DNA from: Odiellus spinosus
Lineage: Eukaryota; Arthropoda; Arachnida; Opiliones; Phalangiidae
Assembly (NCBI GenBank): GCA_963920705.1
Contig: OY987236.1
Coordinates: forward strand, 7,488,190 to 7,552,189
DNA: 64,000 nt
Direction of reading: 5' to 3'
Of the stretch, positions 46,857 through 60,135 are shown in pieces. Numbering within the stretch: the first letter of the stretch is position 1; each line of letters starts with the position of its first letter. The position numbers and the translations under genes were made by a program. The notes beneath the pieces are model-generated. The model was not told the origin of the DNA. It saw nothing but the letters and a program-made list of their open reading frames with translations, and did not search any database.

Positions 46857-49800
46857 GTAGGTGTATTTAAGCTTATCATTTGCGGGTTGAAGAGTCGAGG
46901 TAATTTTTCTTGACTCATTGGTAGTAACAGGGTATTAAAATTATAGCTTGGGCCTTGAACTGAGCAACTAAGCCTATTTCTGGCGAATCGCGACTGAAAG
47001 TTTGTTTTGGCGGGAAACATGTTTTAGGATGCTAAGCCTAATTTAATTTTTTTTCTTTTTTGCAACGATTTTTTTTTTTTTTTTTTTTTTTTCTAAAATA
47101 CGAAATTACTTTACAATTTTTCTTAAGAAATGTTAGGGGTTTAAGTCGCCCATTTATTAGCGCGCGACAAGTGGGAGTCTTTTTAACATAATTTATGCAA
47201 ATTTTATCCAAGGCAATCGGCCCCGTAAAATATTTTCGTTTATATAGGTTCATTTAACTTTTAAACTTTAATTCAATCGCTAACGTTATCAGTTTCTTAG
47301 AAACAATATGCAAATAATTGGAATTATATTTATTTTGTTTCCCTCCCCACTATACTTGTTAACAATTCGAGAACCTTTTTCGCAAGATACAATTCAAAGC
47401 CAATTAAGAAAACTAGTTTGCGCCCGCGATACAGATTATCGTTTCTTAATTAAAGTTTTTTTTTTTATTTTTACTTTCAAAGTTAGACATGACTACGATG
47501 AATAGAGATTTTTCTTTCCTTTTTGTTATTTATTGGTTGGGCTTTGGGAAATAAGATGATAACTCGGTTTATTGAAGCTTAGCCTTTAAAAAATGAATCT
47601 TTGTTTTAAATTTAGCTTCGTTTTTCATTCGCCAACTTAACGGATGTGGTATTTTGAAAATGATAATTGTTTTTTTTTAGTAACACAATACCTTAAGTCC
47701 CCCCTTAATATCGTACCAAAACCACCGAAGCATTAAATAGGGTTAATGATGTGGAGGCATTATCACAAAGAAGCAAAAATAAATATACAAATAGTTACAG
47801 TTTGAGTCAATTTGGGGTTTCGCCACGTACAAAACAATTCTCCTTTCTATAATCCGTGGATAAAAGAAGGTTATAAAGCTATGCTTGTCCTGCAATCTCA
47901 AAAGGGTTTTTGCTAAAGGTATCCCTTGGTCTTTTTGGAATCTATCTAGGTTTCGATATTTCACGGGGTCAAAATTCAGCTAAAAAACCGATAAATCGAA
48001 ATGATAGGCTATAATATCACGAAAGTAACCCCTTTTCAAGGCTTTGTAACCGAGGTTTTTGAATAATTTGAACTTTATAATAATACTAGTTTAATTTTGA
48101 CCTTTGATGAACCTTGTGTCGTGGTTGGATTTGTCGAGTCAAAAATATATAGTAAACAAAATTCTGGATAGCCTTGATCATATTTGAATCTTAATTCTCT
48201 CCATATCTTTATGCAACTATTCTCGGGTTCTATTTGAAGTAGTGTAGAGTGATGCAAACTTATTTTGATCATATAATTAAAGAGGTAATGAAGACAATTA
48301 GCGCGTATTTTAATCGATTAAAATCGTTAAATTTACATAAAAACCTTGAACTAATCGAAATGTTTAGCATCTTACCTTAAACTGTAAAATAACCAGGAAG
48401 CCAATCTTTATTGAGTTCATATTTTAACGCATATTTTAATAATTAAAAATAGCACGTTACTCGTTTTCATTACCCCTTTGACACCAGTATATTATTCTTC
48501 ACTTCTGAGTTAAAAACATGGGAATCATGATACTATTTTTTGAAGAGAGGTGTAATGAATTGTTAGATACTTCTGCTTTGGTAATAATAAATTAAATATA
48601 GTTTCCAAAGAATTATGGATGAAAGTGGGCGGTACTTAATTTTAAAGTGACGTATGACATAAAGGATTACCAATTCCGGTTCTTTTATCGAAACGTAAGT
48701 TTTCTTTAGTAATCAATCGCTGAACCGTTACGAATATTAAAAAAAGGGGGCTCTCCGAAAAGAATGTAAGTTATAATTCTAAAGATCTCTACACATGGAG
48801 CGAACTTGTAGTGGAGCAATAAGAATCGTAAATCCATAAATCTAGTTTCTAGGACCACAATTTTAAACCATGGAATAACTAACCCCTCGTTCTGCCATGT
48901 TTAAACGAGGAAGGTGTCCTAACTCCCGTTGTAACACCACGTGTGCACCAACCATTAGACTTTAATGTAATATTGTTAGGAACCACAATACCTAAACATG
49001 TTTATATGTTGAAAATAATATTAATGAACACACTGCAAGATTTATCTAATTATAATACTAAACAAAAGTAGTCTTGTGTCTGTGACAATATTCTTGTAAA
49101 CAGTGTGTATGTTTACTGAAACTGAAAGTACTGACTTATTTGGTCGGAAAAATTAAATGACTTGTTTGACCACAGCTAATAAGTTCTACATTTTAATCAC
49201 GTATTTAATAGTCAGCCACGCAACAAGTTGATATTGTTCTACATTCAATATAGTCTTCGCAACAATATTAACTGTATGATTGCACCCCCTATTCCAAATC
49301 AAACGCGTATTAAAAAGTTCGCCAAGTCCATCCACGATTTTTTGGGGGGGATAAAGAAACGGGCTGAAATGAGGGCGGATTTTTCACGTAACAGTGCTTG
49401 TCGGTAAACCGGCCTCGCCATATTCAATGCGAGTTTAGAGCGGGAAAGAAGCCCATGTGTTTTTAGCGCCAAAATGTAGATATTATTAAAGTTCTAAAAG
49501 GAAAACATTTCATTTCGACCGGGAGAGAACTATCATTTATAAATGTTTTGAATTAACCTTGAAATCGTTTGGTGTCTGAACCCATCCCTGTGTATTTTCT
49601 AGACGCAATTATCGTGTTTTTTTTTCTGTCATCAGCGCGAAGTAATTAAAATAAAACTCGCCGTTAGTTTACCGTAATTACGTAATAATTACTAATTACA
49701 GACTATAATTTATCGCCCGCGGAAATCCGAATCGTAAGTTCAAGTTATATCTCTTTCTCTATCCCTCGTATGTTTGTGGTTATATAATTTCAGCTAAGAT

Positions 49801-50073
49801 TTAAGGTGTTTTAGATATCCTTAGGCTATATTTTAATTAGTATAAATTATATATCTTGTACCAATTTTACGACTAGGTGAAATCATGTAACGCGGGTTTA
49901 GTTAAATTTGATTGAAGGGGGGGGGGGATTTATTTAGGAGGGCTGCAAATTTTACAACTACATAGACGCGCTGATTATTTTGATTATTTTATTTCAATAC
50001 GATAATAATATTCGTGGTTCTATTTTGTTGGGATCATGTACCGGTACAATATGTAAGTTAATATAATAGTTAA

Positions 50074-50484
50074 AGTGAGGCTGTCGCAGGTTTTTCATGA
50101 ACTTCAATGGAAATTGAGTTGCATTTTCGGAAAAATTATTGAGATTAAATATATGTTATAGAAAAATTACCACAACAGTAAAATTGCATCGTTATTTTCG
50201 AAATTTTAAAACGCTTCCCCGCAATACTACGTCATCACTATAGTCGCATGGCTATTGTAGAGCATACCGTTGATTCCCGCCTGTTCTGGCACGTGATATA
50301 AGGTGCCTTTTGCGCGGTATTTTTCTTAAAAGTACTTAATCCGGAAAGTCCTACCTTTCGTTCGAAAATAATCGTTAATTAACGCCTCAACCCAGAGGTT
50401 TAAATTTTGAATATAGCTTTTTAATATTATAATAAAACTGAAAATAGAATTCATACGCATTGAAATTATGGTGACAGCCTCACT
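50074..50484. mobile_element. 411-bp TTAA-target MITE, AGTGAGGCTGTC ends
   Basis: Terminal inverted repeats start AGTGAGGCTGTC (right end GACAGCCTCACT). TTAA flanks it at 50,070-50,073 and 50,485-50,488. A diverged relative lies in reverse at about 62,010-62,195 and shares even the outside flank TAACTATTATATTAACTTA, so the element sits in, or extends into, another repeat. Confidence 0.7.
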
Positions 50485-50536
50485 TTAATGTTTGATTCGA
50501 GAGTCTGTTTGACTCGACTTAATCGTTGTACGAGCC

Positions 50537-50602
50537 TGTAGCTTTGTCTGTACTAAAGTGATTACGTAACAGAGTACGTATTTAGCGTTACCAAAGGCTG
50601 TC
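50537..50602 (+). repeat. Dispersed short repeat, copy 1 (copy 2 at 58,315-58,380)
   Basis: TGTAGCTTTG...GTACTAAAGTGATT, a variable middle, and ATTACCAAAGGCTGT-type sequence occur in the same order and direction here and at 58,315-58,380. Nature unknown; probably part of a larger dispersed element. Confidence 0.55.
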
Positions 50603-51681
50603 CTCTCGTCTTTGATTTAATAAATTAGGAATGTGAATTGAAAGATTTTTTACAGCTGTACGTTATGTCTTTGAAACTGGTCCTTTTCTATCATTGAAAA
50701 GGGCTCATCAGTTTCTTTTTACGATGGCCGTGATAATAATGATTTAGATGAAGAAAATATTAATACCTATTTTAAATAATATTTGCATTAACTCATTATA
50801 ATAATTTATTCTTTTAATTAGGATTACGTTTTATAAATTTCGTATTAGGGTTGTTTTTACTAACATATCGAACGTTAAGGCAGAGTAATATTAAACTAGG
50901 ACATTAATGTAGTTTTGAGAGTTAAATAACTGTGATGTAATCATGATATAATTGTAGAAAATTAATTATTTAAAATTATTCCATTTCAAAATAATGTTTA
51001 AATTGATATTCCACTATAGTTAAACCTGGGTGTAATAATTTTAACATCAGTATTTGATTTTTGGAATTAATTATGGAAATTGCACTAGCATAATTTATTT
51101 TTAACTGCTTAAATTAATTAATAACCCTTAATACTTAACACGAAGAAGACTTAAATTTATGCAGAATATATACCCAGGCTTTAGAAAAATTTGCATAATT
51201 ACCAAAATAAATAATTCTACTGACCTTCATACTATTATACTTAGAAAAATTTCTAAAATTCGAATAGAAAACTAGTTTTTATTTTTGAAATCTATGGAGA
51301 CGTTTTATTTAAATTCTAGTTAGACTTGAAACGTAAAAAAGACGTCCAAATTTCCAGTTTTTGAACCGCGTAATTTTTGTATATTCATTCCATAAAAACT
51401 TCTATAATTTAGCGGTCACAAAACCAGTAGAGTAAATTTATTAAAAATCCACCCATTTTCTTCATTGTTGTCCATAAAATACCGCAAGGTCTACCAATTT
51501 TCATTATCATAACAAAATATCAGAAAAATCACCATGTGTATCAAAGTAACCTGATACTAAGACCTTTTGTATTCGTCTAAACTTAAAGGGAAACTTGAAG
51601 CTAAATCTGGAACAACTTTTGACTTTATTTTCTTAATCACCATGCCAAAAAACGTATTCCCGAATTTTTTCAGAATTTTTA

Positions 51682-52092
51682 CAGGGTCGCCACAGGTCAG
51701 GGAAAACAGGGAAAAGCCAGGGAATTTGAAAATGAACCAAAAAAGTCAGGGAATTTGAAAATGAACCAAAAAGTCAGGGAATTTGAAAATGAACCAAAAA
51801 AGTCAGGGAATTTTAAGATATTATAAAAAGTAAGGGAAAAGTCAGGGAAGATCTTTCAAGAAGGCAGGAAATTACAATCAGTCTGCAAAAAATTCTCAGC
51901 TGACCGTGTCAGTTGTATAGATTAGAACAAAGATACGCGTGCAAAAAGTTTGGTGAACGCGATTATATAAAAAATAAAAGGTTAAAAATTGTGTAGTATG
52001 AGCTGAAACGATAAGGGAAAATTGCGGAAAAGGTCAGGGAAAAACCTGGAAAAGTCAGGGAATTTGAATTTGAAAAAACTGTGGCAACCCTG
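51682..52092. mobile_element. hAT-type MITE, CAGGGTYGCCACAGG ends
   Basis: The left end CAGGGTCGCCACAG and right end CTGTGGCAACCCTG form terminal inverted repeats. TTTTTA flanks both sides; the 8 bp expected of hAT is not clear. The left part holds about four units of AAAAAGTCAGGGAATTTGAA-type repeats. Related pieces recur at 487, 11,300, 41,160, 55,831, 59,627 and 61,930. Confidence 0.75.
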
Positions 52093-53133
52093 TTTTTAAG
52101 CGCTGTTGAAGACTGAAATAATATGATTGGCCGAATTTATTCAAATTTTACAAAACTTTAGAAATTAATTTAAACACTAACAACGTGCCTAAAAATTCCG
52201 AAAAATTCTCTAATACGTTTCTTGGCACGGAGATTCCGAAAATAAATTCAAAAGCTGTTAATCTTTTAAGATCGAAGTTTCCCTTTAATCCTTATTATAA
52301 TCTAGGTATATGTAATTCTCACCTTGGAAAATATATTTGATATATCATACAAAAGGGTTGAAATTTTAAATAAGGTGGGACCTCAGTTTTGATAGTCACT
52401 TCCTGTTGGTATATTATACCTCTAGAACTTTTTACGGCTTCAACGGGAAACACGGATTTTAAGCCTAAAGTAAATTTGAAATATACCACCAAAGACGTGG
52501 TTTTCTCATTTTTTTAAATTTCACTAACTTGACCGATTTTTATTCACACTAACCAATTAGTTCAAGGTAGAAATTAGCTAGAGTGAAAGGCCCTTTAAGT
52601 GTGAAAGAGAGACCTTATAGTTTTAATATTTTCATGGCTATATTCGTTGGAGAGTAACGTTACGTCGATTTTAGAGGAAAACCGTTTAGGGATATTTTTA
52701 CTCGTATATTTTAATTTGGAAAGTAGTGGTTGGAAAAAAAAACTTTTTCGCGCCATTACCCATGGCAGCCACGCTTTTCTGTTTTTACCGTAAAACATTT
52801 CCCCATACATTTAATTGATTACTTAAAATTTTACTACTACATTGAGAACGGGGTTTATTAGTTAAAATGTAAATTTTTACCCTCAAAAATATTAAGTATA
52901 TCCTTAGACACGGAAGATATTTTTAATGAATAGTTTTAATAGGGAAAATTGTATTTTTATATTGTTTATATTGTAAAGAGGAGGGATTAGACATTTAATT
53001 CAAGGCCAAGTGCCGTTCAAATCGGTTGAATAATTAAGTTTCTTAAATTAATGTTTAGTAATGTCACGAAGAATTTATAACTCCTTTATTTATGGCCCAA
53101 ATTTGGTGGAATTGTTCTCATTTTGAAGCTTTA

Positions 53134-53917
53134 TTTAAAGGGAACATGCCACCCTAATAGATTCCTTATGGTTTAAATAGGCCTAATCACAAGTAAATCA
53201 TCCCCAAGTCTACAAAACGACATACTACGGGTTACAATGATGAAGGTCCGATTTCCTCAGTCAATGATTCCACCCTAAGTATTCCAAATGTCTACAGAAG
53301 AGCGGTATGGCCCAGTATTGCTGGTAGAGTAAATCAAACTTGAACTCGCGACGCCCCGGCGAGGGCCTCTTTCGTTTCGCGAGAGAGAGGGGAAAGCCGA
53401 GTTTCTTAGTTACATTTCCTACCCCCCTTAACGATTCTACAGACGACGCGCGAAGTCGCGAACGAACTTCAACGAAGGCAAAATAATTGGCACCGCCTAC
53501 TTAGTTCCTATCTTAACCGCTAGAGAGGGCAATTTCGACTTCTGTTTCTCGGCCGTTTTACAATTTTGAGATTTTTCCTCTCTCCTCGCGCGAAAGTTGT
53601 GACGACACAACTCTCAGACCTTCAGTTCATTCGTTATATGCCCGGTTGTAGACTTGAAGCATGATTTACCTGTGGCCTAATCAATCTGTAAAAAACAATT
53701 ACAAACAAAAATTGAGCTTGAAATCAATTTAAAACTTACCCGGAAAATAGGCTTAGCTTGATTCATATTGCGATTGATGTGTCAGCGACCAATAAGCAAA
53801 GTCTCGTCGTTAAGGCGAGATCTTCCATTGGTAGCTCACCCATCTACGCAACGAATTTCAGCTAAGCCTATTTTCCTGCTGAGTTTAAAATTTATTTCTA
53901 GTTTAATATTTGTTTCT
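53134..53917. mobile_element. M1 MITE interrupted by a nested element
   Basis: It starts TTTAAAGGGAACATGCC and is broken at 53,188 by another element. It resumes at 53,682 and runs through two opposite AATAGGCTTAGC-type blocks to about 53,917. Its right end is lost. Confidence 0.75.
53188..53674. mobile_element. 487-bp MITE nested in M1, 7-bp target duplication
   Basis: Inverted ends CACAAGTAAATCAT and ATGATTTACCTGTG continue into AAGTCTACAA and TTGTAGACTT. An exact 7-bp duplication of M1 sequence, GCCTAAT, lies at 53,181-53,187 and 53,675-53,681. The interior is GC-richer and has no coding potential. Nesting shows that it moved after this M1 copy inserted. Confidence 0.88.
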
Positions 53918-54593
53918 ACGTCATCGTAGAAATTATCTCAACCTTAAAATATTAAAAATATTTGCAGTAACTAATATGATTTTAAAAATTCTTAATGATA
54001 TATATCTAATGATCTAATTAATTCAAAAATATAAATATATTTTCATTATTTATCTTTATAGTGGTTTTAGAATCAAAATAGGGAAATAATCGAATGTAAA
54101 TAAATTTATTTATAGATTGATAAATATAAAATAAACAAACGAGATCTTTCACGCTCACAATCAGGTTTCGTAGAACCGCGATATTGTTTTTTTATATTCC
54201 CAATATTATTCTTAAACGTTTTATAATAACATCTTTTTCCAAAGTAATTTTCGATAATGGCATATATTTAAAATTTTCAACAACCCGTTGAATCGAAAGA
54301 CTGGCGCGAAAACACTTTTCTCATAAATTCTAATCAAAGAAGGGTCTTTCATAAAATCTTGACGCGAACTAGTTTGAAAGAACGTCTATACCCATTTATC
54401 CCATAACCAAAAATTGAAAAAGAAAAAAAGTTGGATAGATTTCAAACCTCTAATAACCGTAATCTAGCTTCTAGATAGAAATTCGTGGAGAATATTTTTC
54501 AATATTTTCTCTAGATATGATATGTAATATTTTTTTATTCAATATCACTTTGCACTTTAGGAAAAGTTGAGGCGGATTAGTACTTAGTACCAT

Positions 54594-54909
54594 CAAGAAT
54601 CCATTCAGGTTCCATAAGAATATGGGAGCATAGCTTTAGCCTCTGGTACCATCCTCCCAAACTTTGTAACAAAAGTTCGTCTGCAATTTTCGGAACATTT
54701 GTACGCTTAGATTTTTTTTCGGTCGGCTCCATTTTCATTACCCAAAATATTATGTCCAGGTCGTTAGTGGCGCGGGTTAATAATAGATGTCAGGAGCGAT
54801 TTACTTGAAAAATCGATTCGAAGCGGACGAACTTTTGCTACAAAGTTTGGGAGGATGGTTATTGAATCGCGGCCCTCCCATATTCTTATGGAACCTGAAT
54901 GGATTCTTG
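54594..54909. mobile_element. MITE with 7-bp target duplication, copy 2
   Basis: This 316-bp element is nearly identical to 938-1,254, with CAAGAATCC ends. It has a perfect 7-bp duplication, GTACCAT, at 54,587-54,593 and 54,910-54,916. High identity of the two copies implies recent spread. Confidence 0.9.
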
Positions 54910-55595
54910 GTACCATTCTATATTGACAATTAACCAAGTATATGTATATTCACGGTGGAATTGGAATAATTTAATAAGATGTGATTCAATAATTTGAATA
55001 ATAGTATTAGTTCACCACGACTGAAAATGTTTTAACTGCAGATTTATTTATTATAAAAAAACATCAAAATAGAGATATGAAGAAGTCTAGTTTTATTATT
55101 GGCTGAAATTTGAAGCTGGTTTTGACTTTATCCGACTTTAAGTACAGTAGGGTAGGCCTCCTTAGCCCAAAGACCCACCGACTCACCGGAGTCAAGTCTA
55201 GGAGATTTAATGTTTAGATTTTTACCTTAAGACGCGAAGACCATGCCGAGCGTGATTTTTGCGTTAAGCAAAAAAATTACAGACAGGTTATTCCAGATCT
55301 TTAACTCTAAATACGTATAGGCAGTGAGGAGAGTTCTATAAAGCCACCATGGGAAAAATAAAATAAGAAAATGACCCGTAAATATGTATGATATAGATTT
55401 TTAAAAAAAAATTAGCCCCTGTCAGATTAATACTTATTTTTGATTAAATTCTATTAACCCAAAAAAATATGATTTTATTCTTAATATTAATTCGTAAAGT
55501 ATGTTTATAGAATATACTCTAAATTTTAAATATAAGCTAAAGGAACCACGAATAAAAGGTTATTGGTCGACTTATTTATTCATTATATTTAGCTG

Positions 55596-55735
55596 TTAAA
55601 GGGAGAATAAAGTGATTTTTTTAATGAATTATTTATAGAAATAGGCTTAAATAATTCACTGGTAAAAATACAAACAAATATCCAGTTAAAAATTAATTTT
55701 TAACTTGGAAATAAGGCTTAACAAGGATTCATGAC
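55596..55735. mobile_element. M1 MITE, left half
   Basis: It runs from TTAAAGGGAGAATAAAGTGA to AAGGCTTAACAAGGATTCATG and then stops, as the half copy at 18,191 does. Confidence 0.6.
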
Positions 55736-55830
55736 CTATGACCTTCATTTCGATTCGTTTCAAACTATAGATTATTTCCTGCATGTTCGTCGAAGACGTT
55801 AACGGCAATTGGTAGAAACTTGTTATGTGA

Positions 55831-56080
55831 CAGGGTTGCCAAAGGTCAGGGAAAACGGGGAATTTGAAAATTAACCAAAAAAGTCAGGGAATTTTAAAAT
55901 ATTTTAAAAAGTCAGGGAATTTACAGATCTTTCAAGAAGTCAGGAAATTACAATCATTATCCGCAGAAAAGATTTGAAGCTGACATATTCAGTTGCATAG
56001 ATTAGAACAAAGATATGCGTGCAAAAAGTTTGGCGAACGCAATTATATAAAAAATTAAAAGTTAATAATTGGGTATTATG
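55831..56080. mobile_element. CAGGGTTGCC hAT-type fragment
   Basis: It shares the left end and AAGTCAGGGAATTT repeats with 51,682-52,092, and the interior GATTAGAACAAAGATA and AAAAAGTTTGGCGAACGC. Its right end is missing. Confidence 0.65.
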
Positions 56081-56206
56081 ACTTAGATCTCCCTTTGAAG
56101 AAAATTAAAATGGCAATTCTCGTAACTCATTCCCTTTAATTTGGGCAACCAGTAGGAGGTTTGCCACAAAAATATAAGAAAAAAATGCACTGTAATAAAA
56201 AAAGTA

Positions 56207-56322
56207 CAACTTCAACTGAGATATATCAAAATTTAGCAGTTTCGTCTGCTAATGCAGGTTTAGTAGACGAAACTCCTAAATTTTATGTACTATACTTCAT
56301 TTCTCGTTGAAGTTACATATAT
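56207..56322. repeat. Imperfect hairpin of about 116 bp
   Basis: AACTTCAAC...TTTAGCAGTTTCGTCTGCTAA faces TAGTAGACGAAACTCCTAAA...GTTGAAGTT around a short loop (ATGCAGGTT). It could be a small MITE or a structured RNA; nothing decides between these. Confidence 0.6.
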
Positions 56323-56792
56323 ATTTTATTCCCACGTTAGAATAGAAAGGTATAAATTCCAGAGCAGGGTGGTCCAATCAATATGCACTTTTAGAAACTT
56401 TCCAACCCGCTAACCCTAAATCAAGATTAAGTGTGCCACTTGTTAATCAAAGGAATATGACTGGCCATTTGCAATTTCTAATCGTAAATTATTTCGAATT
56501 TGCCGACCTTATAACCTTAGTTTAAAATGTTGCCTGACATAAATTAAAATATGTCATAAATCTTGAGGCATGTCCTAAAGTAAATAAAGAAATAATTTTC
56601 TCAAACAAATAAATTTTTGCGCCCCAAATCTTTACAACAACTCTTCTTCTTACTCCATAAAGAATTCCTGCAGGCAGTAAATTTTTCCCAAACTAGAAAG
56701 CTCGCGGCAGTCCTGGTCCGACCTTTTAACCCTATACAAATCGTAGATAGCTCTTGACATGCCATTAAAACTTGCGACTTTACCTACTGACA

Positions 56793-56857
56793 CGAATTAA
56801 TCTAATCAGAGACGAGGTCACCAATTAATCTAATCAAAGACGAGGTCACCAATTACA
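56793..56857. repeat. Tandem duplication, about 30-bp unit
   Basis: AATTAATCTAATCA(G/A)AGACG then AGGTCACC occurs twice in direct tandem. Confidence 0.85.
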
Positions 56858-59217
56858 ACCAACTTCCGTATATTGATAATCATCGACATTTACCACGTTC
56901 TCGTAATCCCAAAGATAACGTAGGCCTGTCGCTCACTGCCCAAAAATAATATGTTCGTTCAAATTTATTAAAACATTGATAAATCGTGAATGTCCATGTG
57001 GTTTCCATTGAAACCCTTTCTTGGTCTATGTTTAATCTAACCATTCATTTAAATAATATTTAGATTTAAATGTTACGAATGATGCCAATTACACGCGAAT
57101 TAACGTGCCAGAAGGTAATCTCCAATTCTTTAAAGGAATTAGTACGATCCTGAAACCTTTTTCTTAATTTAAACCTTCTTGGTAACCAAAATTACCGAAC
57201 CTATATGACTTCCAGTTTTGGATTAAATCTGCTTGATTGGCTGGTTTGGTTTAGACGATCTAGAAACGTCAAAGGTACAACCTATTTCCTGAACTTATAA
57301 ATTCATTATCGAAGATCTAATTGTAGTAGAACTAATGTAATAAATTAATTAATCGAGTCACTAAGCAAAGGTACTGAAAGTTCCCTTAAAACATAAATTT
57401 GCAGCTTAGAAGACAGCCTAAAACATGAAAGCAAAATTACATATGCTAAGATATTGATGAAATTAAAATTTCTCCACAAATTATTTGATTTGGGAAAAAA
57501 ATACTACCTTTAATCCTCTATTTGCTTAAAATACTTTCAATATTAAATTCAAAATATTTCTGATCACTGTACGCGACCGGCTTTAAAAATTGTCGTGAGA
57601 AAGGCTCTCATATATGGTTTGAAATCTATGATATTCAAAAACTAGTTTTCTCTGTGTAAGATATAAACAAGACAACAAAACAAGATCCGTATTGTTTTAT
57701 TATAAATTTATTATTATTATTTTTTTTTTCCGGATGGGTGGTGTTTTATGCTTCGCATACTTTTTCTTTTCTTATTCAATTTGAATTTTGAAGGGAACTG
57801 AAAAAGGTTATACAAAATTTATCTCATATCGTATTGAAAGAAACCAGTATATGCCCCGGTACGTGTGTTTGAAAACGTATTTGACCCCTTCTTTTTCTAT
57901 GACGATAATGTTTATTTTAACTTCCTGGTCTAGTCGTCTTCTTCTTCGATAAGGATTTTTTTACTCCTAAAGAGATTGAAATCCCTTTAGAAGAATCCGT
58001 CACCCCGAAATCCACCACATCTCGTTTATGATAGCTATAGAGAGGGTGTTTTTTTTAGGGGCTAACGTAAAAAAATAAAATTGGCCTTAGTCTTTTGCAG
58101 GAAGTTAAGTTACGATGATATATGATACCTTGAAAAATGATTTTTCCTTTTTTGTTGTTGTTCGTGAATTGTTAAGTTTTCAGTATCAGGGGTCCTATTT
58201 ATATCCTAGCTTGGAATAGACCTAAAAACTATTGCTTAGAAAAGGTGTTTTTGTTCAATTATAGACGGAAATAAATTGATTTATGAATTTGCCCCGAAAC
58301 TGTTGACATTTCGGTGTAGCTTTGACAGTACTAAAGTGATTTTTTAGTGCTTACGGTATTTTGCATTACCAAAGGCTGTAATGAGTTACGTAATCGCGTA
58401 ATTGCTGTAGAGATTAGGGCTTCCATCTGCTAAATTCAGTTTCATTAGGATTTTCAAAACCTTTTGTGCTCCTGGAAATATCAGGGAGTATAATATTCAC
58501 TCGCTAAACCTGAAATATCCTAGGAAATTGCTTTTCCAAATATTGTATGTCTAGGTCGTATTTCTATCCCTTTAACTATTAGTTATGTTATAGAAAATTA
58601 AACTTTAATGTTTAATTACTGTGAAATATAAATCAACGTTAAAGATAAATGCCTTAGGTCCTTTCAAAAATAATTTCGAAATCCTGCATTTCCGTTCTCC
58701 CCTAAAATAGACAGGAAATGCATTCCCGACCTTTGACCCGGACTTTTGAAGACCAGTGGTAATTTTGTTAGAGACCTTTTAGCTTATAGATATAATATAT
58801 ATTTTTTTTTGTTGCCTGGGCCATCACAAACTCCATAGCTATATCATTTACCAAATAAAAAAAAAAGTTTTTACACCCTCGGGGCTCATTTTTCGCCGGT
58901 AAGCCCGAACCTTAACCTCTAAACCATTTAAAAAATACAAAACGGGGAATTTTTTTTTGAACGTCTCTAATGTCAGTTGAATTTATTAGAAGCAGTATAG
59001 TTAAATGCTACTAAAGATGTTAAAACTCGGAAATCTTTCTAACCCCTAGCTTTAGCTTTATTACTTCGAAAACAGTGAACCAATAAGTTGATCCGTCCAC
59101 GGGTAATTTATAACCAAAGACGAAAAGACCATTTCTGTAAAAAAAACATATCTTTTATTATGAAAATATACAGAATTCAAGGGAGGGTGAAATGAAATTA
59201 CTAGTAATTATTTACGT

Positions 59218-59554
59218 CAGAAGCCGATGAAACCCTCCTTTGAAGTCTACTACTCCAATGTTCGATATAGCGCTCCTCTCTGTATGGGTAAAATTCCCAA
59301 TTTCACGAGATCGGAAGGGTCCTACTTCATACCCCCCTGTCTACGGAAATTTGGAAATTCTCTCTCTCCACAAACGACGACGTTTTTGGACGAACTCCAA
59401 GGCTGCTAGAGATATTCGCTCGACGAACTCCCGCTCCGAAAACATCTACCGTTAGGAGGCGTACGAATCGCGCCTTTTGAGAATAACCCATACAGAGAGG
59501 GGTAGACAAGACCCGGGAGTAATAGACTTCAAAGGAGGGTTTCATCGGCTTCTG
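59218..59554. mobile_element. 337-bp MITE with CAGAAGCCGATG ends
   Basis: Long inverted repeats begin CAGAAGCCGATGAAACCCTC and continue for about 40 bp. The flanks TTTACGT and ATGACGT match at five of seven places, so a decayed 7-bp duplication is possible. The interior is GC-richer. Frames on both strands starting MKPSFEVYYS are read from the two inverted ends and are not genes. Confidence 0.85.
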
Positions 59555-60135
59555 ATGACGTGTAATCCTCGCTATCATATAAATATTATCTTATGTTATA
59601 AAAAAAAAATGAAAAAATGGACATAGATGGTCAGGGAAAAACCTGGAAAAATTATGGAATTTGAAATGTCATTTTCTAGTAACCCCGTATTATCCACGGA
59701 TTAGTTAACTCGAATGAAAAATATCCTAATTTTAAGTAAACTGTGCATTACAGAGGTATTATACTTTAATTTAATCTGTAAAAGACAAAGGGAAATCAAA
59801 TTAAATTGTTGAAGCATAACATTAAAATAGTTTTTCTCTTTCACTATCCCTTTAAGAAACAGTTTTTCCAGTTTGTAACGATAAATTATACACGCGCGGG
59901 GCTTAGTATTCTCAGTCTCATCCTGTCTTTAGGGACGCTTATGTCATAAAAATTTCAAGATTTTTCGCCACTTTTTTTCGGGACATGGTGGTGAAAAAAA
60001 GTCGTTAAAATTTAATTTCACGAATTTTACGATCTTTCGAGGTGAAAATTTCAATTTGGTCGTAAATTTTATCTTTCCTAACTTGTATTTCTGATAAAAT
60101 TTAAAGAAACAGTGACACGATTTCTTGAGAAGAGA

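Noticed and set aside
47743-48272. Two minus-strand frames of 73 and 65 codons
   Set aside because: Neither resembles a known protein, and both lie in AT-rich intron sequence without clear splice sites.
59227-59578. Frames beginning MKPSFEVYYS on both strands
   Set aside because: They are read from the two inverted ends of the MITE at 59,218-59,554, which is why the same peptide appears on both strands.
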